The position numbers and the translations under genes are program-made. The notes under the pieces were generated by a model that saw nothing but the letters and a program-made list of their open reading frames with translations, had not been told where the DNA came from and ran no database searches. Below, piece after piece: positions 1 through 10,410 of a stretch of DNA of 64,000 nucleotides. This DNA is from Dugong dugon. Lineage: Eukaryota > Chordata > Mammalia > Sirenia > Dugongidae. The stretch lies in assembly GCA_030035585.1 (NCBI GenBank), contig CM057469.1, forward strand, positions 66,233,501-66,297,500, in the 5' to 3' direction. The stretch's first letter is position 1; every line of letters starts with the position of its first letter.

Positions 1-206
1 TTGCCATTTGGATACGAGTGGCCCAGAGTAAAAGCTTTGCTCTGACAACCACAGATACTTTAAATTTCTTTCCTCTTTACGCCCTTTGATTTCTCATAAT
101 ATTCTATTGGGCCTGGAATTTTAACATGTATCTGTGCATTGCATTATTAAGTACAATTGGCACATCTTGCAAAACTCATCTCACCCTCTCGCTGTTTGCT
201 CCAAAT
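1..206. other. Unique AT-rich sequence, nothing recognised
   Basis: No open frame, repeat family or regulatory motif is recognisable here before the first SINE. Confidence 0.5.
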
Positions 207-367
207 GGTGGTACGGTGGTTAAGATCTGTGGCTGCTAACCCAAAGGTCGGCAATTCAAATCCAACAGCCACTCCTTGGAAACCCTATGGGGCATTTCTA
301 CTCTATCCTATAGGGTCACTATAGTCAGAATCGACTTGACCGCAAGGGTTTTTTTTTTTTTTTTTTT
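207..367 (+). mobile_element. AfroSINE class A, short form
   Basis: The copy has a tRNA-like head (GGTTAAG box near 219, GTCGGCAATTCAAATCC B-box-like element near 245), then the body TTGGAAACCCTATGGGGCA and the RTE-like tail TAGGGTCACTATAGTCAGAA. It ends in an 18-base T run rather than an A tail. It lacks the roughly 45-base GAGAAAGATGTGGCAG module found in the long form. Confidence 0.9.
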
Positions 368-371
368 AAAT

Positions 372-599
372 ATACAATCCGGAAGGAGCCCTGATGGCAC
401 AGTGGTTAAGCGCTCAGCTGCTAACTGAAAGGTCAGCAGTTTGAGCTCACCAGCCACTCTGAGAGAGAAAGATGTGGCAGTCTGCCTCTATAAAGATGGC
501 AGCCTTGGAAAATCTATGGGAGCAGTTCTACTTAGTCCTATAGGGTTTCTCTGAGTCAGAATGAACTCAACAGCAATGGGTTTGAACGGGATACAATCC
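372..599 (+). mobile_element. AfroSINE class A, long form, with target duplication
   Basis: The body at 381-590 starts with the head GGAGCCCTGATGGCACAG, contains the AGAAAGATGTGGCAGTCTGC module and ends with the RTE-like tail. A perfect 9-bp target duplication, ATACAATCC, lies at 372-380 and 591-599, so this is an intact insertion unit just downstream of another SINE. Confidence 0.93.
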
Positions 600-604
600 C
601 CATA

Positions 605-991
605 TAAACCCTGTTCTCATGTAGCTCCTGACCTTGCTTAGACAGTCCCTCCTACTGGGAACACTCTCCCTCAATCCTTTGCCTGGCCAACACTGCTTGT
701 AACTCAAAGCTCAAATCAGACCTCACTTACCACAGGAAGCCTCCCCTGACAGCCCAGCCCTTTACCAGGATGGATGCTTTTCCCCTGTGCTCCCACAGCC
801 CACTGCACTTACCCTTATCAGGCCATTTATCACACTGCCATGCAAATGTCTGCTTCCTTTTTCTGCTACCTCCCGAGACTCAGGTCCCTGGGGACAGAAA
901 CTGTCTTTTTTATTAGTATACACCAAGCATTTAACAGTGCTTGGCACGTAGTAGATGTACTCGCTGCTTCGTTGTGGAATGAGTAAATGAA
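605..991 (+). mobile_element. L2 LINE 3' end
   Basis: The order of motifs matches the L2 3' region: CTCAAATCAGACCTC, the GAAGCCTCCCCTGAC stretch, a GGTCCCTGGGGACAGAAACTG block, then GTGCTTGGCACGTAGTAG near the terminus. Non-coding relic. Confidence 0.8.
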
Positions 992-1054
992 CACGACCTC
1001 TGAATGTCTAAACGTGTTTACTATGTACAAAGAAGTGGCAGGTAGTGCTATACC

Positions 1055-1219
1055 AGTTGCCATGGAGTTGACCCGTGTGTGTCAGGGTATAAAACTGTCC
1101 TCCATAGTGTTTTCAATGACTGATTTTTTGGACTTAGATTGCCAGGTCTTTCTTTCGAGGCTCCTCTGGGTGGACTCAAACCACCAAGTGTATTAACCAT
1201 TTGCACCACTCAGGTCCCT
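1055..1219 (-). mobile_element. AfroSINE class B, minus strand
   Basis: Read on the minus strand it starts with the GACCTGAGTGGTGCAAATGG head. Tail, GTGTGTCAGGGTATAAAACTG and the TTTTCAATGACTGATTTTTTG module are recognisable on the plus strand. Class B differs from class A by the GGTGCAAA head and the CAGCCA(T/C)TGAAAA module. It lies between two L2 copies. Confidence 0.85.
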
Positions 1220-1246
1220 AGTAGGGCTATATTTCTAGCTGGACAT

Positions 1247-1602
1247 TGGTTAAACCCTGCTCCCTCTCACCTACCATGCTCCAGTCTACTTGCCCTCCCT
1301 CTGTTTCTTGAACAGACTCAGCTCTTTCCTGCCTAACATTTCCTCCTCTAGGTCTTCACGTGACTGAAGGTCACCTCCTAGCCATTTAAGGAACTATCTA
1401 AACACTCGCTATCACTCCACCTAGTGTATTTGTCTGCATGGCTCATGTTACTACCTGATATATTTCTGCATGTGTTTGTTTTGTCTCCCTACCATGCTCA
1501 GAATGTAAGCCCTGTAAAGGTGGAGACCTCGTCCATCTCCTTCACAGCTCTATCCCCAGAGCTTAAAACGGCACACAGTAGATGCTGAGTGAATGAATGA
1601 AC
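1247..1602 (+). mobile_element. L2 LINE 3' end, second copy
   Basis: The stretch contains AGAATGTAAGCCCTGTAAAGG and TATCCCCAGAGCTTAAAACG and ends in GAGTGAATGAATGAAC, the L2 3' terminus. As the upstream copy also ends at an L2 terminus, these are two insertions, not one split element. Confidence 0.82.
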
Positions 1603-2090
1603 AATTAAAAGTCTGAAAGCTCTTCAATCTAAGTCAGAAAGTATTATGAAAATATTCGAGAATGACTCAAAATCAGGGGGACAACCACTGGGCTTATGGA
1701 ATACTTACTGAGAGTAACATTACTCACTTTGCAGTCTTTGGATACCTGAGTCGTCCTGGAGGGTAACAGCCATGACACTCTGAAAGGAGGAAATAGACCG
1801 TAGGTGGCACCTGGTGACTGTACAGGTGATGGCTGAGGAGCTGGTCTGGTGGAAGGGGACACCCCTTGGGCACAGGATCCCCTGCCTGTGCCTGAGCACC
1901 CAAAGACCCAAGGGTCTGCTCAGTCAACATGAAGATCTCAGCTCCTGACGAGAACAATGCCTAGAACCAACAAGGTTCTTGGCAAGAGGACTGTGGAGAA
2001 GAAGTTGAGTTCTTAAAGGAACCAAAGAGGTTTGAGTCTTATCGGGATGTCTTGGGTCAGCTCAGAAATTTGTACCCTTGGGTGTTCCAC
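1603..2090. other. Unique sequence, no feature recognised
   Basis: Short overlapping minus-strand open frames of 63-77 codons occur near 1644-1957, but none resembles a known family or has convincing splice or start context. Nothing else is seen. Confidence 0.5.
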
Positions 2091-2223
2091 AGGAGAAAGA
2101 TGTGGCAGTCTGCTTCCATAAAGATTTACAGCCTTGGAAACACTATGGGTCAGTTCTACTCTGTCCTATAGGGTCTCTTTGAGTCAGATTGGACTTGATG
2201 GCAGTGGATTTGGTTTGGTTTTT
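2091..2223 (+). mobile_element. AfroSINE class A, 5' truncated
   Basis: The copy begins abruptly at AGGAGAAAGATGTGGCAG, inside the long-form module, and continues to the RTE-like tail and a TTTGGTTTGG end. The tRNA-like head is absent. A second copy at 22737 starts at nearly the same internal position. Confidence 0.88.
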
Positions 2224-2549
2224 GGAGATGTTTCCTGGATTTTATGAGACATAAATGTAACATCTGGATAAATATGCCTCTCACTAGGGAAACGACGGGA
2301 ACTCTAAGAACATCTGCAATTTCCAAAATCTAGAGCAGCAATCAGCAGACCCACTGGAATGAAAGCCCTGCTCTCAGGGCAATCCTTGATCAAGACTATA
2401 AAGCACACATCTTCTGAAGCTTAAGGGCCAATCTGCTTCTGTTTTCCGAGCAGCATCCAATACCCTTGAGAGCTACAAGGTATAGGAAAAACCACAGTTG
2501 CGCTGAGCTGCGGAACTAGTAATGGCACAACTAACCAGCCTAGGCTAAG
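2224..2549. other. Unique sequence, no feature recognised
   Basis: No coding frame or repeat family is recognisable between the SINE and the MIR. Confidence 0.45.
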
Positions 2550-2775
2550 ATGAAGGGTACTGCACAGGTTGACCCGGGCTTGAATCTAGACTCATCCACT
2601 TATTAACTGTGTGGCCTTAAGCAAATTCCTCAGCCTCTCTGAACCACATTTTTCCATCTGTTATACAATAATGGTATAATATTATCTCAAGGTATTAGCA
2701 AGGCTAAATGATCTAAGGTATGTAAAGCACTTGCAATGAGTAAAAGTTCAATAATTTGGGCTATTATAATTACTG
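2550..2775 (+). mobile_element. MIR SINE
   Basis: The core CACTTATTAACTGTGTGGCC is followed by CTCAGCCTCTCTGAACC and TTTCCATCTGTTATACAATA, and the tail has a GTAAAGCACTTGCAATGAG block. This is the standard MIR order, so an ancient mammal-wide SINE. Confidence 0.9.
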
Positions 2776-3243
2776 TTGTCATTAATAAATGAAAGTGGCT
2801 GTTAGGGAGATACAAATGTTACAGACTGGAGAATATTTTTGTGGCACAGAATTTTTAGTTGTGTGAGTCCATTTGCAAAATCCATTTACAAAAGAGTTAC
2901 AAAAGAGTAGTTCAAAGTCCAAAGCTCAGATTGGTAGATCCTAGTTCTTTGCCCTGTCCCCTTTTTAAGAAATCCCTTTGAAATTTTGGGTATATAAGCT
3001 AATATGGCATGTTGTTAACAACATGTTATTGCTTCTCTAAAAGGAATTATATTGTATATCCGCAGGATATACACGCTGGGGCTATAATTAGTTCACGTCC
3101 ATTAAATAGCAGTTACACAGCTTCCTAGTAATTTACTGGTATCCTAAATTATAAGGCTGCTTTTTTAAGACGTTTTTGTCTGCGTCATTTTTCCCTCCCA
3201 GTCTCAGTTAAGTTTGAGCCTCTTAAACCAGAATGAGGACCAA
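2776..3243. other. Unique AT-rich sequence
   Basis: No recognisable gene or repeat. Confidence 0.45.
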
Positions 3244-3244
3244 G

Positions 3245-3300
3245 TTTTTTGTTTTGTTTGTTTGTGGGTTTTTTTGTTTTGTTTTGTTTTGTTTTGTTTG
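3245..3300. repeat. T-rich (TTTTG)n simple repeat
   Basis: About 55 bases built from TTTTG and TTTG units. A short open frame across it is an artefact of the repeat. Confidence 0.9.
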
Positions 3301-4957
3301 CATATCAGAGAACAGATTCTAAAATCATCCATCAAACTATATCCTAAATTTCACCAAGGGAAAGAAAAAATTCATGTGGTGATTGAGAATATGCTGGAAG
3401 ACAAATGAACTCACGTGGAATTAACTCTAACAAGTCTATCTTTTTCATGCCTCCTCAGCAACATGGTTGTAAGAATAAGCACTAGTTTGTGTGTGATAGT
3501 CCATGATGTTAAATTGATTATAAACAGACTGATTAGGGACAGTGTGCACTGTTGAGCAAGAAAACGTAAATCAATGGCAGACTGTATCCAAAGGTCTTTA
3601 AAGAGATCAGCATCACTTTTTAATAAGAAAGAAAAAGGAATGCTAGGATTAATATCACTTTCGATGCTACCTCAAGAAAATAGACTTTTAAAAATCTGAA
3701 ATTAAGAAGCATTATGAAAGTGAAAAGCGCAATCAATTAAAAAACAGCATCTTAAATAAAAATGAAATAAATTCCCATTCATTTAGAAAATTTAAAGTAA
3801 ATCAATACGACATAAATTACAGGTATTGGAAATTGAGCAGCAGCTGGTTAAAAAAAAAGGTAATGTACACTATTCTTTAATATGGCAGTAAACAACATCA
3901 TCAAATCGAGGCAAAGGCAAACATACTGATTGTACCATTTAATCTAAACCCCTAAAATGTATCTGGTGAATTTTTAATGACATTCAAAAAACTGATGGAT
4001 AACAGAATATATTAAATCATCAGTTATTAAGGATTGAGCAGAGCCTCAGGCACTTTGGGGTCAGCAGTCGGCTGACGAAATATCACCAAGAAGGTAAAAA
4101 GAGGGGCCTCGTTCTCACCATTGGCCCATCAACAACTCCCCTGCTATTCTACAAGTTTCATTTACATTTTCTTATCCAATTACATCTTGCTCAGCTCCTC
4201 ACTCAAATTTATAGCAAAATTTGCGAAGCTTTTGACCTGTATCATCTTATTAAACTTTTATGAAAAATCAATGGAGCTCTATCATATGAAGGGGCTGTTC
4301 CTCACACGGTTGTCAGCCATGAGCGGAGAAGTCTATTTATTCCCAAATCTGGAGGAGAGATAGTTGAACAGCAAGAAGTTTTCATTTTACAAGGCGGAGT
4401 GCAATACATAGGAAATTCTTTTCTTTTTTTAAGATGGCATTTCAAGAACAGAAACGTTGTGAAATTGAGCCTGAAAGAAAAAGAAAAGTAAGTTTTTAAT
4501 CATTTGTCTTTTTTCTGCTGTCCTCATTGGCTCCTCGCCAGAAAAAAATACATCATTCTCTGGACCACAGGGAACCCAGGAGGCTGACATGCCCGGGCCA
4601 GCTAACCCGCTGGAGAAAGACAGGCAGACAGAGTTGTGCCAAGAAGAGAAAGAAACTGTTTGGTGCCCAAGGGAAACGCCCCACTTAGCAGCACAGACAC
4701 ACACATTCCTAACCTCCTGACCCCGCTTCCTGCACAAGGCTTTTTAACGGTCTACATTTTTTGAAGAAAATGCCAGATTGTCTCTCATCATGTTGCCAAA
4801 CAACAATGCAATCACTCCACTTCCCCTGTCTGCTTTCCAAAAGGCATCAGATTAAGTTCTAGAATTTTTTAAAACAAAATCATCTCAATTCAAGAACTGA
4901 GTAAGGAAGTATTAATAGTGTCAGAAGCCCAGGCCTTTCCTGCCTGCTCTGAGACGC
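3301..4957. other. Unique AT-rich sequence of about 1.65 kb
   Basis: No repeat family is recognised. A 102-codon minus-strand frame at 4429-4737 has serine/phenylalanine-rich low-complexity content and no family signature, and I do not call it a gene. 4380-4760 is somewhat richer in G+C than its surroundings. Confidence 0.45.
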
Positions 4958-5045
4958 TATATTGAATATATAAGATATTATATAGCATATTATCTAGAAT
5001 ATTACTCTATATCTATATATTATATAGAATATTATATAGAATATT
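4958..5045. repeat. AT-rich low-complexity tract
   Basis: Repeated ATATAGAATATT-like units make this tract almost pure A/T. Confidence 0.85.
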
Positions 5046-5123
5046 GACGATACTGTGCATTGTGCTTTTATCAGACTTCTCCTCTAGCTGAATCTGCATA
5101 TCCAGCCCCCTACAGGATATCTA

Positions 5124-5310
5124 AGGAGCCCTGGTGCTTGGCTGGTACCTGAAAGGTTGTTGGTTCAAACCCACCCAGCAGCTCCACTGGAGAAAGACCT
5201 GGTGATCTGCTTCTGTAAAGATTACAGCCAAGACAACCCAAAGGGGCAGTTGTACTCTGTCACATGGGGTTGCTATGAGTCAAAACTGACTTGACAGCAC
5301 CCAACAATAA
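5124..5310 (+). mobile_element. AfroSINE class A, long form, head deletion
   Basis: The head starts GGAGCCCTGGTG but passes directly to CTTGGCTGG, so the TGGTTAAGCG A-box region is missing. The GAGAAAGACCTGGTGATCTG module, the TCACATGGGGTTGCTATGAG tail and a CAACAATAAC end follow. Confidence 0.88.
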
Positions 5311-5735
5311 CACAGACCATTTCCACTTGCCTGTCCTACAGGTTCATCAACCTCAGTTCGCATATATCTTACCTCACTGCCATCTTTCCAGTCTCTTGCT
5401 CTACAGCTATCTCAGTGACTTGTACTGCTATTCTCCCAGAAATTTGAAAGCCAGCCCAGAATCCTCTTACCTTGAATTTGTGTGCATGTACACGTGGGTA
5501 CACACACACACATACACACCCACACCACACACACTGACCCCGGTTCCAACATTACAGCCAATGCTCTAGCCCTTAAAATCTGCTCTATCACAAATAACTT
5601 CCTAACTGTTCTCACTGCCTCCCATCAGGGCCATATAAATCCATGCTAAGCTCTGATACCATAATGATCTACCTAAAAACATTTCTGACCACAAGATTCC
5701 TCTACTCTAAAACCTCTGGAGCTGGCCTTTCTCCT
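5311..5735 (+). mobile_element. Probable old L2 fragment with a CA microsatellite
   Basis: CCTAACTGTTCTCACTGCC and the following ATAATGATCTACC... CTCTACTCTAAAACCTCTGG order resembles the mid-3' region of L2. A (CA)n-like tract interrupts it at 5499-5535. Assignment is by pattern only. Confidence 0.5.
5499..5535. repeat. (CA)n imperfect microsatellite
   Basis: Alternating CA with TA and CC interruptions. Confidence 0.85.
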
Positions 5736-6194
5736 TAGTCACAGGCTTAGACAGCCAGCATCTCCTGAGCATCTGTAGCTGCCAAGCCATGGTTTTTTGT
5801 TTTTTCCACAGAAAATGCTTGGCAAACACATGGATTCACAGACCCTTTGCAAAAATGACTCCCTTTTGAATCCTGGGGTCCTGGGACCCTAGTTTGGTTT
5901 CCACTGAGATTGCTAAAATGATAACAAACGACAAGAGTCTCTGAGACCAACTCATCAGCCACTTTCCTATTTAGTCAATGGTTTCTCCCTTCCCTCTGAC
6001 TGTAAAGGCTGTAGTAAGACTGTTCTGAGAGGGAAGCAGCCGTCATGAGAAGAATGCCTAAAAAGTCCACCAACAGATTATTATCTTGAACTGGCTGAAT
6101 ACAAAGGCTGAATGCCAGTTCCAAAGAGATCAGAGTCAATGAGACATGTAGATCCTAAGTAATCACCCCGTTTCGACCTACAGAAATGCTGAAG
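5736..6194. other. Unique sequence
   Basis: No gene or repeat recognised. Confidence 0.45.
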
Positions 6195-6325
6195 AGCAAT
6201 GTATAGGAACATAGGCTTGGGCTTAAGTACCCCTCTGGCACTTACTGTTGGACCTTGAGCTACAACCTCAATGAGTCTTAGTCTCCTCACCTGTAAATGA
6301 CATGGCAATAGTCATAAGAGGCATC
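6195..6325 (+). mobile_element. MIR SINE, partial
   Basis: TGGCACTTACTGTTGGACC followed by CTCCTCACCTGTAAATGACA matches the MIR core in order, and the 5' part is eroded. Confidence 0.7.
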
Positions 6326-6343
6326 TATGCTAAGAAATTTGGA

Positions 6344-7691
6344 TGACAGTTACCTGGATGACAGACTGGAAGAGGGCTGTATTTGTGCCCACTCCAAAGA
6401 AAGGTGCTCCAACAGAATGTGGAAATTATCAAACAATATCATTAGTATTATAAGCAAGTAAAATTGTACTGAAGATAATTCAAAAACAGTTACAGAGGTA
6501 CATGGACAGAGAACTGCCAGAAATTCAAGCCGGATTCAGAAGAGGACGTAGAACGAGGGATATCATTGCTGATGTCAGATGGATTTTGGCTGAAAGCAGA
6601 GAATACCAGAAAGATGTTTACCTGTGTTTTATTGACTGTGCAAAGGCATTTGACTGTGTGGATCATGACAAATTATGGATAACATTGTGAAGAATGGGAA
6701 TTCCAGAACAACCTAAGTGTGCTCTTGAGGAACCTGTGCATAGACCAAGAGGCAGTTGTTCGAACAGAACAAGGGAATACTGAGTGGTTTAAAATCAGGA
6801 AAGTGTGCATCATAGTTGTATCCTTTTACCAGACTTATTCAGTCTGTATGCTCAGTAGACTATGTGAAGAAGAGTGCAGCATCGGGATTGGAGGAAGACT
6901 CATTAACAACCTACATATGCAGATGACACAACCTAGCTTGCTGAAAGTGAAGAGGACTTGAAGCACTTACTGATGAAGATCAAAGACCACAGCCTGCAGT
7001 ATGGGTTACACCTCAACATAAAGAAAACAAAAATCCTCACAATGGGACCAGTAAGCAACATCATGACAAACGGAGAAAAGATTGAAGTTGTCAAGGATTT
7101 CATTTTAGCTGGATCCACAATCAACGCCCATGGAAGCAGCAGTCAGAAACCAAATGATGTGTTGCATTGAGCAAATCTGCTGCAAAAGACCTTTTAAGTG
7201 TTAAAAAGCAAAGGTGGCACTTTGAGGACTAAGGTGCTCCTGACCCAAACCGTGGTGTTTCCAATTGCCTGCTACACATGTGAAAGCTGAACGATGAATA
7301 AAGAAGACTGAAGAAAAATTGATGCATTTGAATTATGGTTTTGGCAAGAAATACATACCATGGACTGCCAGAAGAATGAACAAATCTGTCTTGCAAGAAG
7401 TACAGCCAGAATGCTCCTTAGAAGCGAAGATGGCGAGACTTCGTCCCACGTACTTTGGACATGTTATCAGGAGGGACCAGTCCCTGGAGAAGGACATCAT
7501 GCTTGGTAAAGCAGACAGTCAGTGAAAAAGAGGAAGACCCTCAATGAGATGGACTGACACAGTGCCTGCAACAATGGGCTCAAACATAGCAATGATTGTG
7601 AAGATGGTGCAGGACCGGGCAGTGTTTTCTTCTGTTGTACATAGGGTCACTATGGGTCAAAACCGACTCAAGGGCACCTAATAACAACAAC
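6344..7691 (+). mobile_element. RTE LINE (BovB-like), 5' truncated
   Basis: A 1.35-kb 3' portion of an RTE LINE. It covers part of the reverse transcriptase, the C-terminal domain and the 3' end CATAGGGTCACTATGGGTCA, finishing with a CAACAA-type microsatellite tail instead of poly(A). The same tail ends the AfroSINEs. Upstream is a MIR and downstream unique DNA. Confidence 0.95.
6502..7525 (+). pseudogene. RTE reverse transcriptase fragments, inactive
   Basis: Broken reading of a non-LTR reverse transcriptase, which would copy LINE RNA at a nicked target. At 6502-6690 the motif with FIDCAKAFD (metal-binding aspartates of the palm) is intact, but the frame ends in TGA at 6688-6690 where related copies have CGA, a CpG-decay stop. 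The frame then shifts (6719-6961). The catalytic YADD codons survive at 6916-6927 but in a different frame from the surrounding 80-codon stretch. The downstream KKTKIL region reads again at 6958-7170, and a C-terminal KSVLQEVQPECSLEAKMARL region at 7319-7525. Not functional. Confidence 0.93.
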
Positions 7692-7845
7692 TATCAAAAC
7701 AGTTCTTGTGTCTCGTTCCCTGACACAGTCTCACCAGTGAGGAAACAAATTAAGGTGTATATCAACTTATTCAGCTAACTGAGGAAATGAGAATTTAACT
7801 CTTGACTACACACTTCCTTATTTTGTGTCTCATATGAAGTCTTAT
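7692..7845. other. Unique sequence
   Basis: Nothing recognised. Confidence 0.4.
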
Positions 7846-7965
7846 CTCCCTAAGAGATGGTGAGGTCCCTAAGGACAGAAACTGAATCTTCTTCTTCTCT
7901 CCTGTGTCCCACAATGACTAACACAGTGCTAGGCAACTAACAGACATTCGGGAAATGCTTTGGAC
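7846..7965 (+). mobile_element. L2 LINE 3' terminus
   Basis: GGTCCCTAAGGACAGAAACTG and ACACAGTGCTAGGCAACTAA are the L2 3' terminal motifs in order. Confidence 0.65.
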
Positions 7966-8232
7966 ATGACCTTTCTTAGCAACATCTCATGTCTGTGTAT
8001 ACCCCTTTTATGAAAACAGGATTATGTCCTGCTACCGAGGTATCTGAAAGTTTCCTGGTAACTATTATTTTCCGATAAAACGACTGAGAATTAAAAAAAA
8101 AAAAAAAAAGGCATAAGAGTGGGTGACTCACAAGGGTTACTGGAAAGACTAAGCGAGACCTTAACATAGAATCTGGTACAGAGTAAAAACTCAATTTGAA
8201 AAAAATAATCAGTTGCTCTCTAGTGAATTCTA
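7966..8232. other. Unique sequence with a 17-base A run
   Basis: A17 lies at 8093-8109. The stretch after it (about 8110-8200) has a faint MIR 3' look (CACAAGGGTTACTGGAAAGA then AGAATCTGGTACAGAGT) but is too diverged to call. Confidence 0.4.
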
Positions 8233-8444
8233 CTCACGGCAAACTCACGTGTGTCAGAGTAGAACTGTGCTCCACAGGGTTTTCTTTTTTTGTTTGTTTT
8301 CTTTTTCCAAAGGGTTTTCAAAGGCTGATTTTCCAGAAGTAGATTGTCAGGCCTTTCTTCCCAGGTGTGTCTGGGTGAACTCAAACTTCCAATCTTTCCA
8401 TTAGCAGCAGAGTGTGCTAACGATTTGCACCACGCAGGGACTCC
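8233..8444 (-). mobile_element. AfroSINE class B, minus strand, with a T-rich insertion
   Basis: On the plus strand the reverse tail, GTGTGTCAGAGTAGAACTG and GGCTGATTTTCCAGAAG module and reversed head CACCACGCAGGGACTCC are clear. About 8284-8310 a T-rich stretch separates two copies of the AGGGTTTTC motif, suggesting local slippage or a small duplication. Confidence 0.88.
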
Positions 8445-8558
8445 AATAACTCAACGAATGTTATTTATTACTAGTAACATTAACACATGACTTACTAAGA
8501 TTTCCTCCCAGTTATTATCTCTGTACTCAATAACATTCTTTTTCTCAATGACCAATTT

Positions 8559-8811
8559 CCTATATTAATTTTTCCCCTCAATGGCTGTGATGCTGTGATC
8601 TTTGTGTATGTATGCGTGTGTGTGTGTGTGTGTGTGTGCTTCAAATGAAGGTTTACAGAACAAATCGGTTTCTCATTAAACAATTAGTACACATATTGTT
8701 TTGTGACATTGGTTGCCAACCCCATGAAATGTCAACACTCTCCCCTTCTCGACCTTGGGTTCCCCATTACCAGCTTTCCTGTTCCCTCCTGGGCCTCCTA
8801 TATTAATTTTT
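8559..8811 (-). mobile_element. L1 3' end with target duplication and apparent 3'-transduced tail
   Basis: 8640-8796 is the reverse complement of the afrotherian L1 3' UTR (compare 60210-60330). A perfect 15-bp duplication, CCTATATTAATTTTT, flanks it at 8559-8573 and 8797-8811. Between the left duplication and the L1 terminus lie 66 bases (8574-8639) that are not L1, including a (TG)n run. In element orientation these follow the L1 3' end, which is the layout of a 3' transduction. Confidence 0.8.
8615..8638. repeat. (TG)n microsatellite
   Basis: An unbroken TG run that abuts the L1 3' terminus, where a poly(A) tail would be expected on the other strand. Confidence 0.92.
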
Positions 8812-9179
8812 TTGATCAACTCTGTAGCATGCAAGACAGCCCTGCTCAATCTAACCCGAGAGTCAAACAAAAGCAAGACGCATTTTCAAAGCAATCCAAG
8901 ACTCTTCTTTCTCCAAACACTCCTAAAATCTGGATGTTCCTCAGGATTCAGCTCTAGGCCTTCTTTCTTTCTAATGCTTCAGGGTCCTTTTGGGGAAGTT
9001 CAGCAGCTTCTGTGGTACAGCGAGCCTTGTTGGCTATTTACCTGGATCCATGTGACCTTTCTGAAAGAATGCTAATTCTCATTCAAGCATCCGTCCCTCC
9101 CTCATGTGCTTCTACAGCATCTGCCCACCCTCAGCTCCAGAGGTGGAGCTGATCTAAGGGTAATCTATCCTCCTTGCCA
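8812..9179. other. Unique sequence
   Basis: An 84-codon and a 106-codon frame overlap here (8703-9075), but both begin inside the L1 fragment and resemble no family. Nothing else is recognised. Confidence 0.45.
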
Positions 9180-9598
9180 ACAACTGGTTCGGGAACCACA
9201 GTGATCCCTTGGCCTCAGGGATTGTACCAGAAATGAGCATGCGACTTAACTGTGGCCAGTGGACTATAAGCTTTTGGGAAAGTCTTCTGTGTCTTGTTTT
9301 TTTTAAGAGAGCCATTTCAAAATATCATCTCTCTTCTTCTGAACATTGTTGAAGCTGCCTATGAGGACTGGAGCTGATGGAGCCATCCACCACTAGCCAG
9401 AGGAGAAGGTGATACAGAGGCATGTGGAGCCAAAGCGCATCAGAGAAACAAGGCTGGAGCCCCAATTGAAACAAGCCTGCTCACCACCCTACCTCTGGAC
9501 TTTTCTAATTTTTTGAGCTAATAAATCTCTTGTTTCTTAACCATTTTGAATTGGATTTTCTGTAGTTACTTGCAGCCCAAAGTATTCTGAGTGATACG
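9180..9598 (+). mobile_element. MaLR (MLT1-like) LTR
   Basis: The 3' end is characteristic: GAGCTAATAAATCTCTTG (polyadenylation signal AATAAA) then TAACCATTTTGAATTGG and TTACTTGCAGCCCAAAG, ending near GAGTGATACG. The 5' boundary is uncertain. Confidence 0.68.
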
Positions 9599-9599
9599 T

Positions 9600-9911
9600 A
9601 TGGTTCAGTTACCACCCACAAGCTGATGAGCTCAAACTTATACCTCCAGCAAGAACCTTGCTCCTAAGCTCCAGACCTGTATATCTGAATACTCACTGAA
9701 TGCACCACCAACATTTCCAAGATAAACTAAACTCACCATCGTCTCTCCAAAACCTGTTCCCCTATATTCCCCATCTCGGTTGATTAACATCACTATCCAC
9801 CCAGTTATCATAACCTGAATCTTGGCAGCCACCCTTGACCTCTTCCTCTCTTCCAGTAGATGCTCCCCCACCCCATGTCCAGTGGACCACCATGTCCTGT
9901 TGTTCATATCT
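9600..9911 (+). mobile_element. L2 LINE, upstream part (split by a SINE)
   Basis: TCTCCAAAACCTGTTCCCC, TTCCCCATCTCGGTTGATTA, CCACCCAGTTATCATAACC and CCCTTGACCTCTTCCTC follow L2 order. It continues after the SINE at 10121. Confidence 0.75.
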
Positions 9912-10120
9912 GTTGTGGTTGTTAATTGCTGTTGAGTGGATTCCAACTCATGGCGACCCCAAGTGTGCACAGTAGAACTGCTCCATAGCGTTTTCAAGGC
10001 TGTGACCTTTCACAAGCAGATAGGCAGGCCTGTCTTCCCAGGTGCCTCTGGGTGGATTTGAACCACCAACCTTTCCGTTAGTAGTGGAGCACTTAGCCAT
10101 TTGCGCCACCCAGGGACTTC
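9912..10120 (-). mobile_element. AfroSINE class B (B1 form), inserted in L2
   Basis: Full-length reverse copy. Its tail begins TTGTTAATTGCTGTTGAG, it has the B1-type GGCTGTGACCTTTCACAAGC module, and its head is GCGCCACCCAGGGACTTC. It separates two halves of one L2. Confidence 0.92.
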
Positions 10121-10260
10121 ATTTGTACCTTCTATATCCTCATAATCTGTACCTCTTCCATCCCCATTGTTGCTGCCATTGTTCATACCCTCATCATTTC
10201 TCCCCTGGATTATTACAAAAAGGTAGTTAGCATCCCTGTCTCAGATTCTCACTATCCAAA
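10121..10260 (+). mobile_element. L2 LINE, downstream part
   Basis: CTGTACCTCTTCCATCCCC, TCATTTCTCCCCTGGATTAT and the following stretch continue the L2 order from 9911. Confidence 0.65.
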
Positions 10261-10279
10261 CCAGATTTATAACAATAAC

Positions 10280-10410
10280 AAAAACTGAGTATTTACTGAG
10301 CATGTGTACCAGGCACTGCTAAAGCACTTCACATGTATTAACTCATCTAAACCTCACAACAACCTCTCGAGTCAGGGGTATTCCCAGTATACAGATAAGA
10401 AAACTAAGGC
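10280..10410 (-). mobile_element. MIR SINE, left half (split by L1)
   Basis: Reverse MIR: CAGGCACTGCTAAAGCAC, CTCACAACAACCTCTCGAG and ACAGATAAGAAAACTAAGGC. The other half lies at 11281-11365. Confidence 0.88.

Noticed and set aside
4958..5045. AT-rich tract as a replication origin or matrix site
   Set aside because: Nothing beyond base composition supports this.
6344..7691. Functional reverse transcriptase gene
   Set aside because: In-frame stop at 6688, frameshift at the catalytic box, and 5' truncation.
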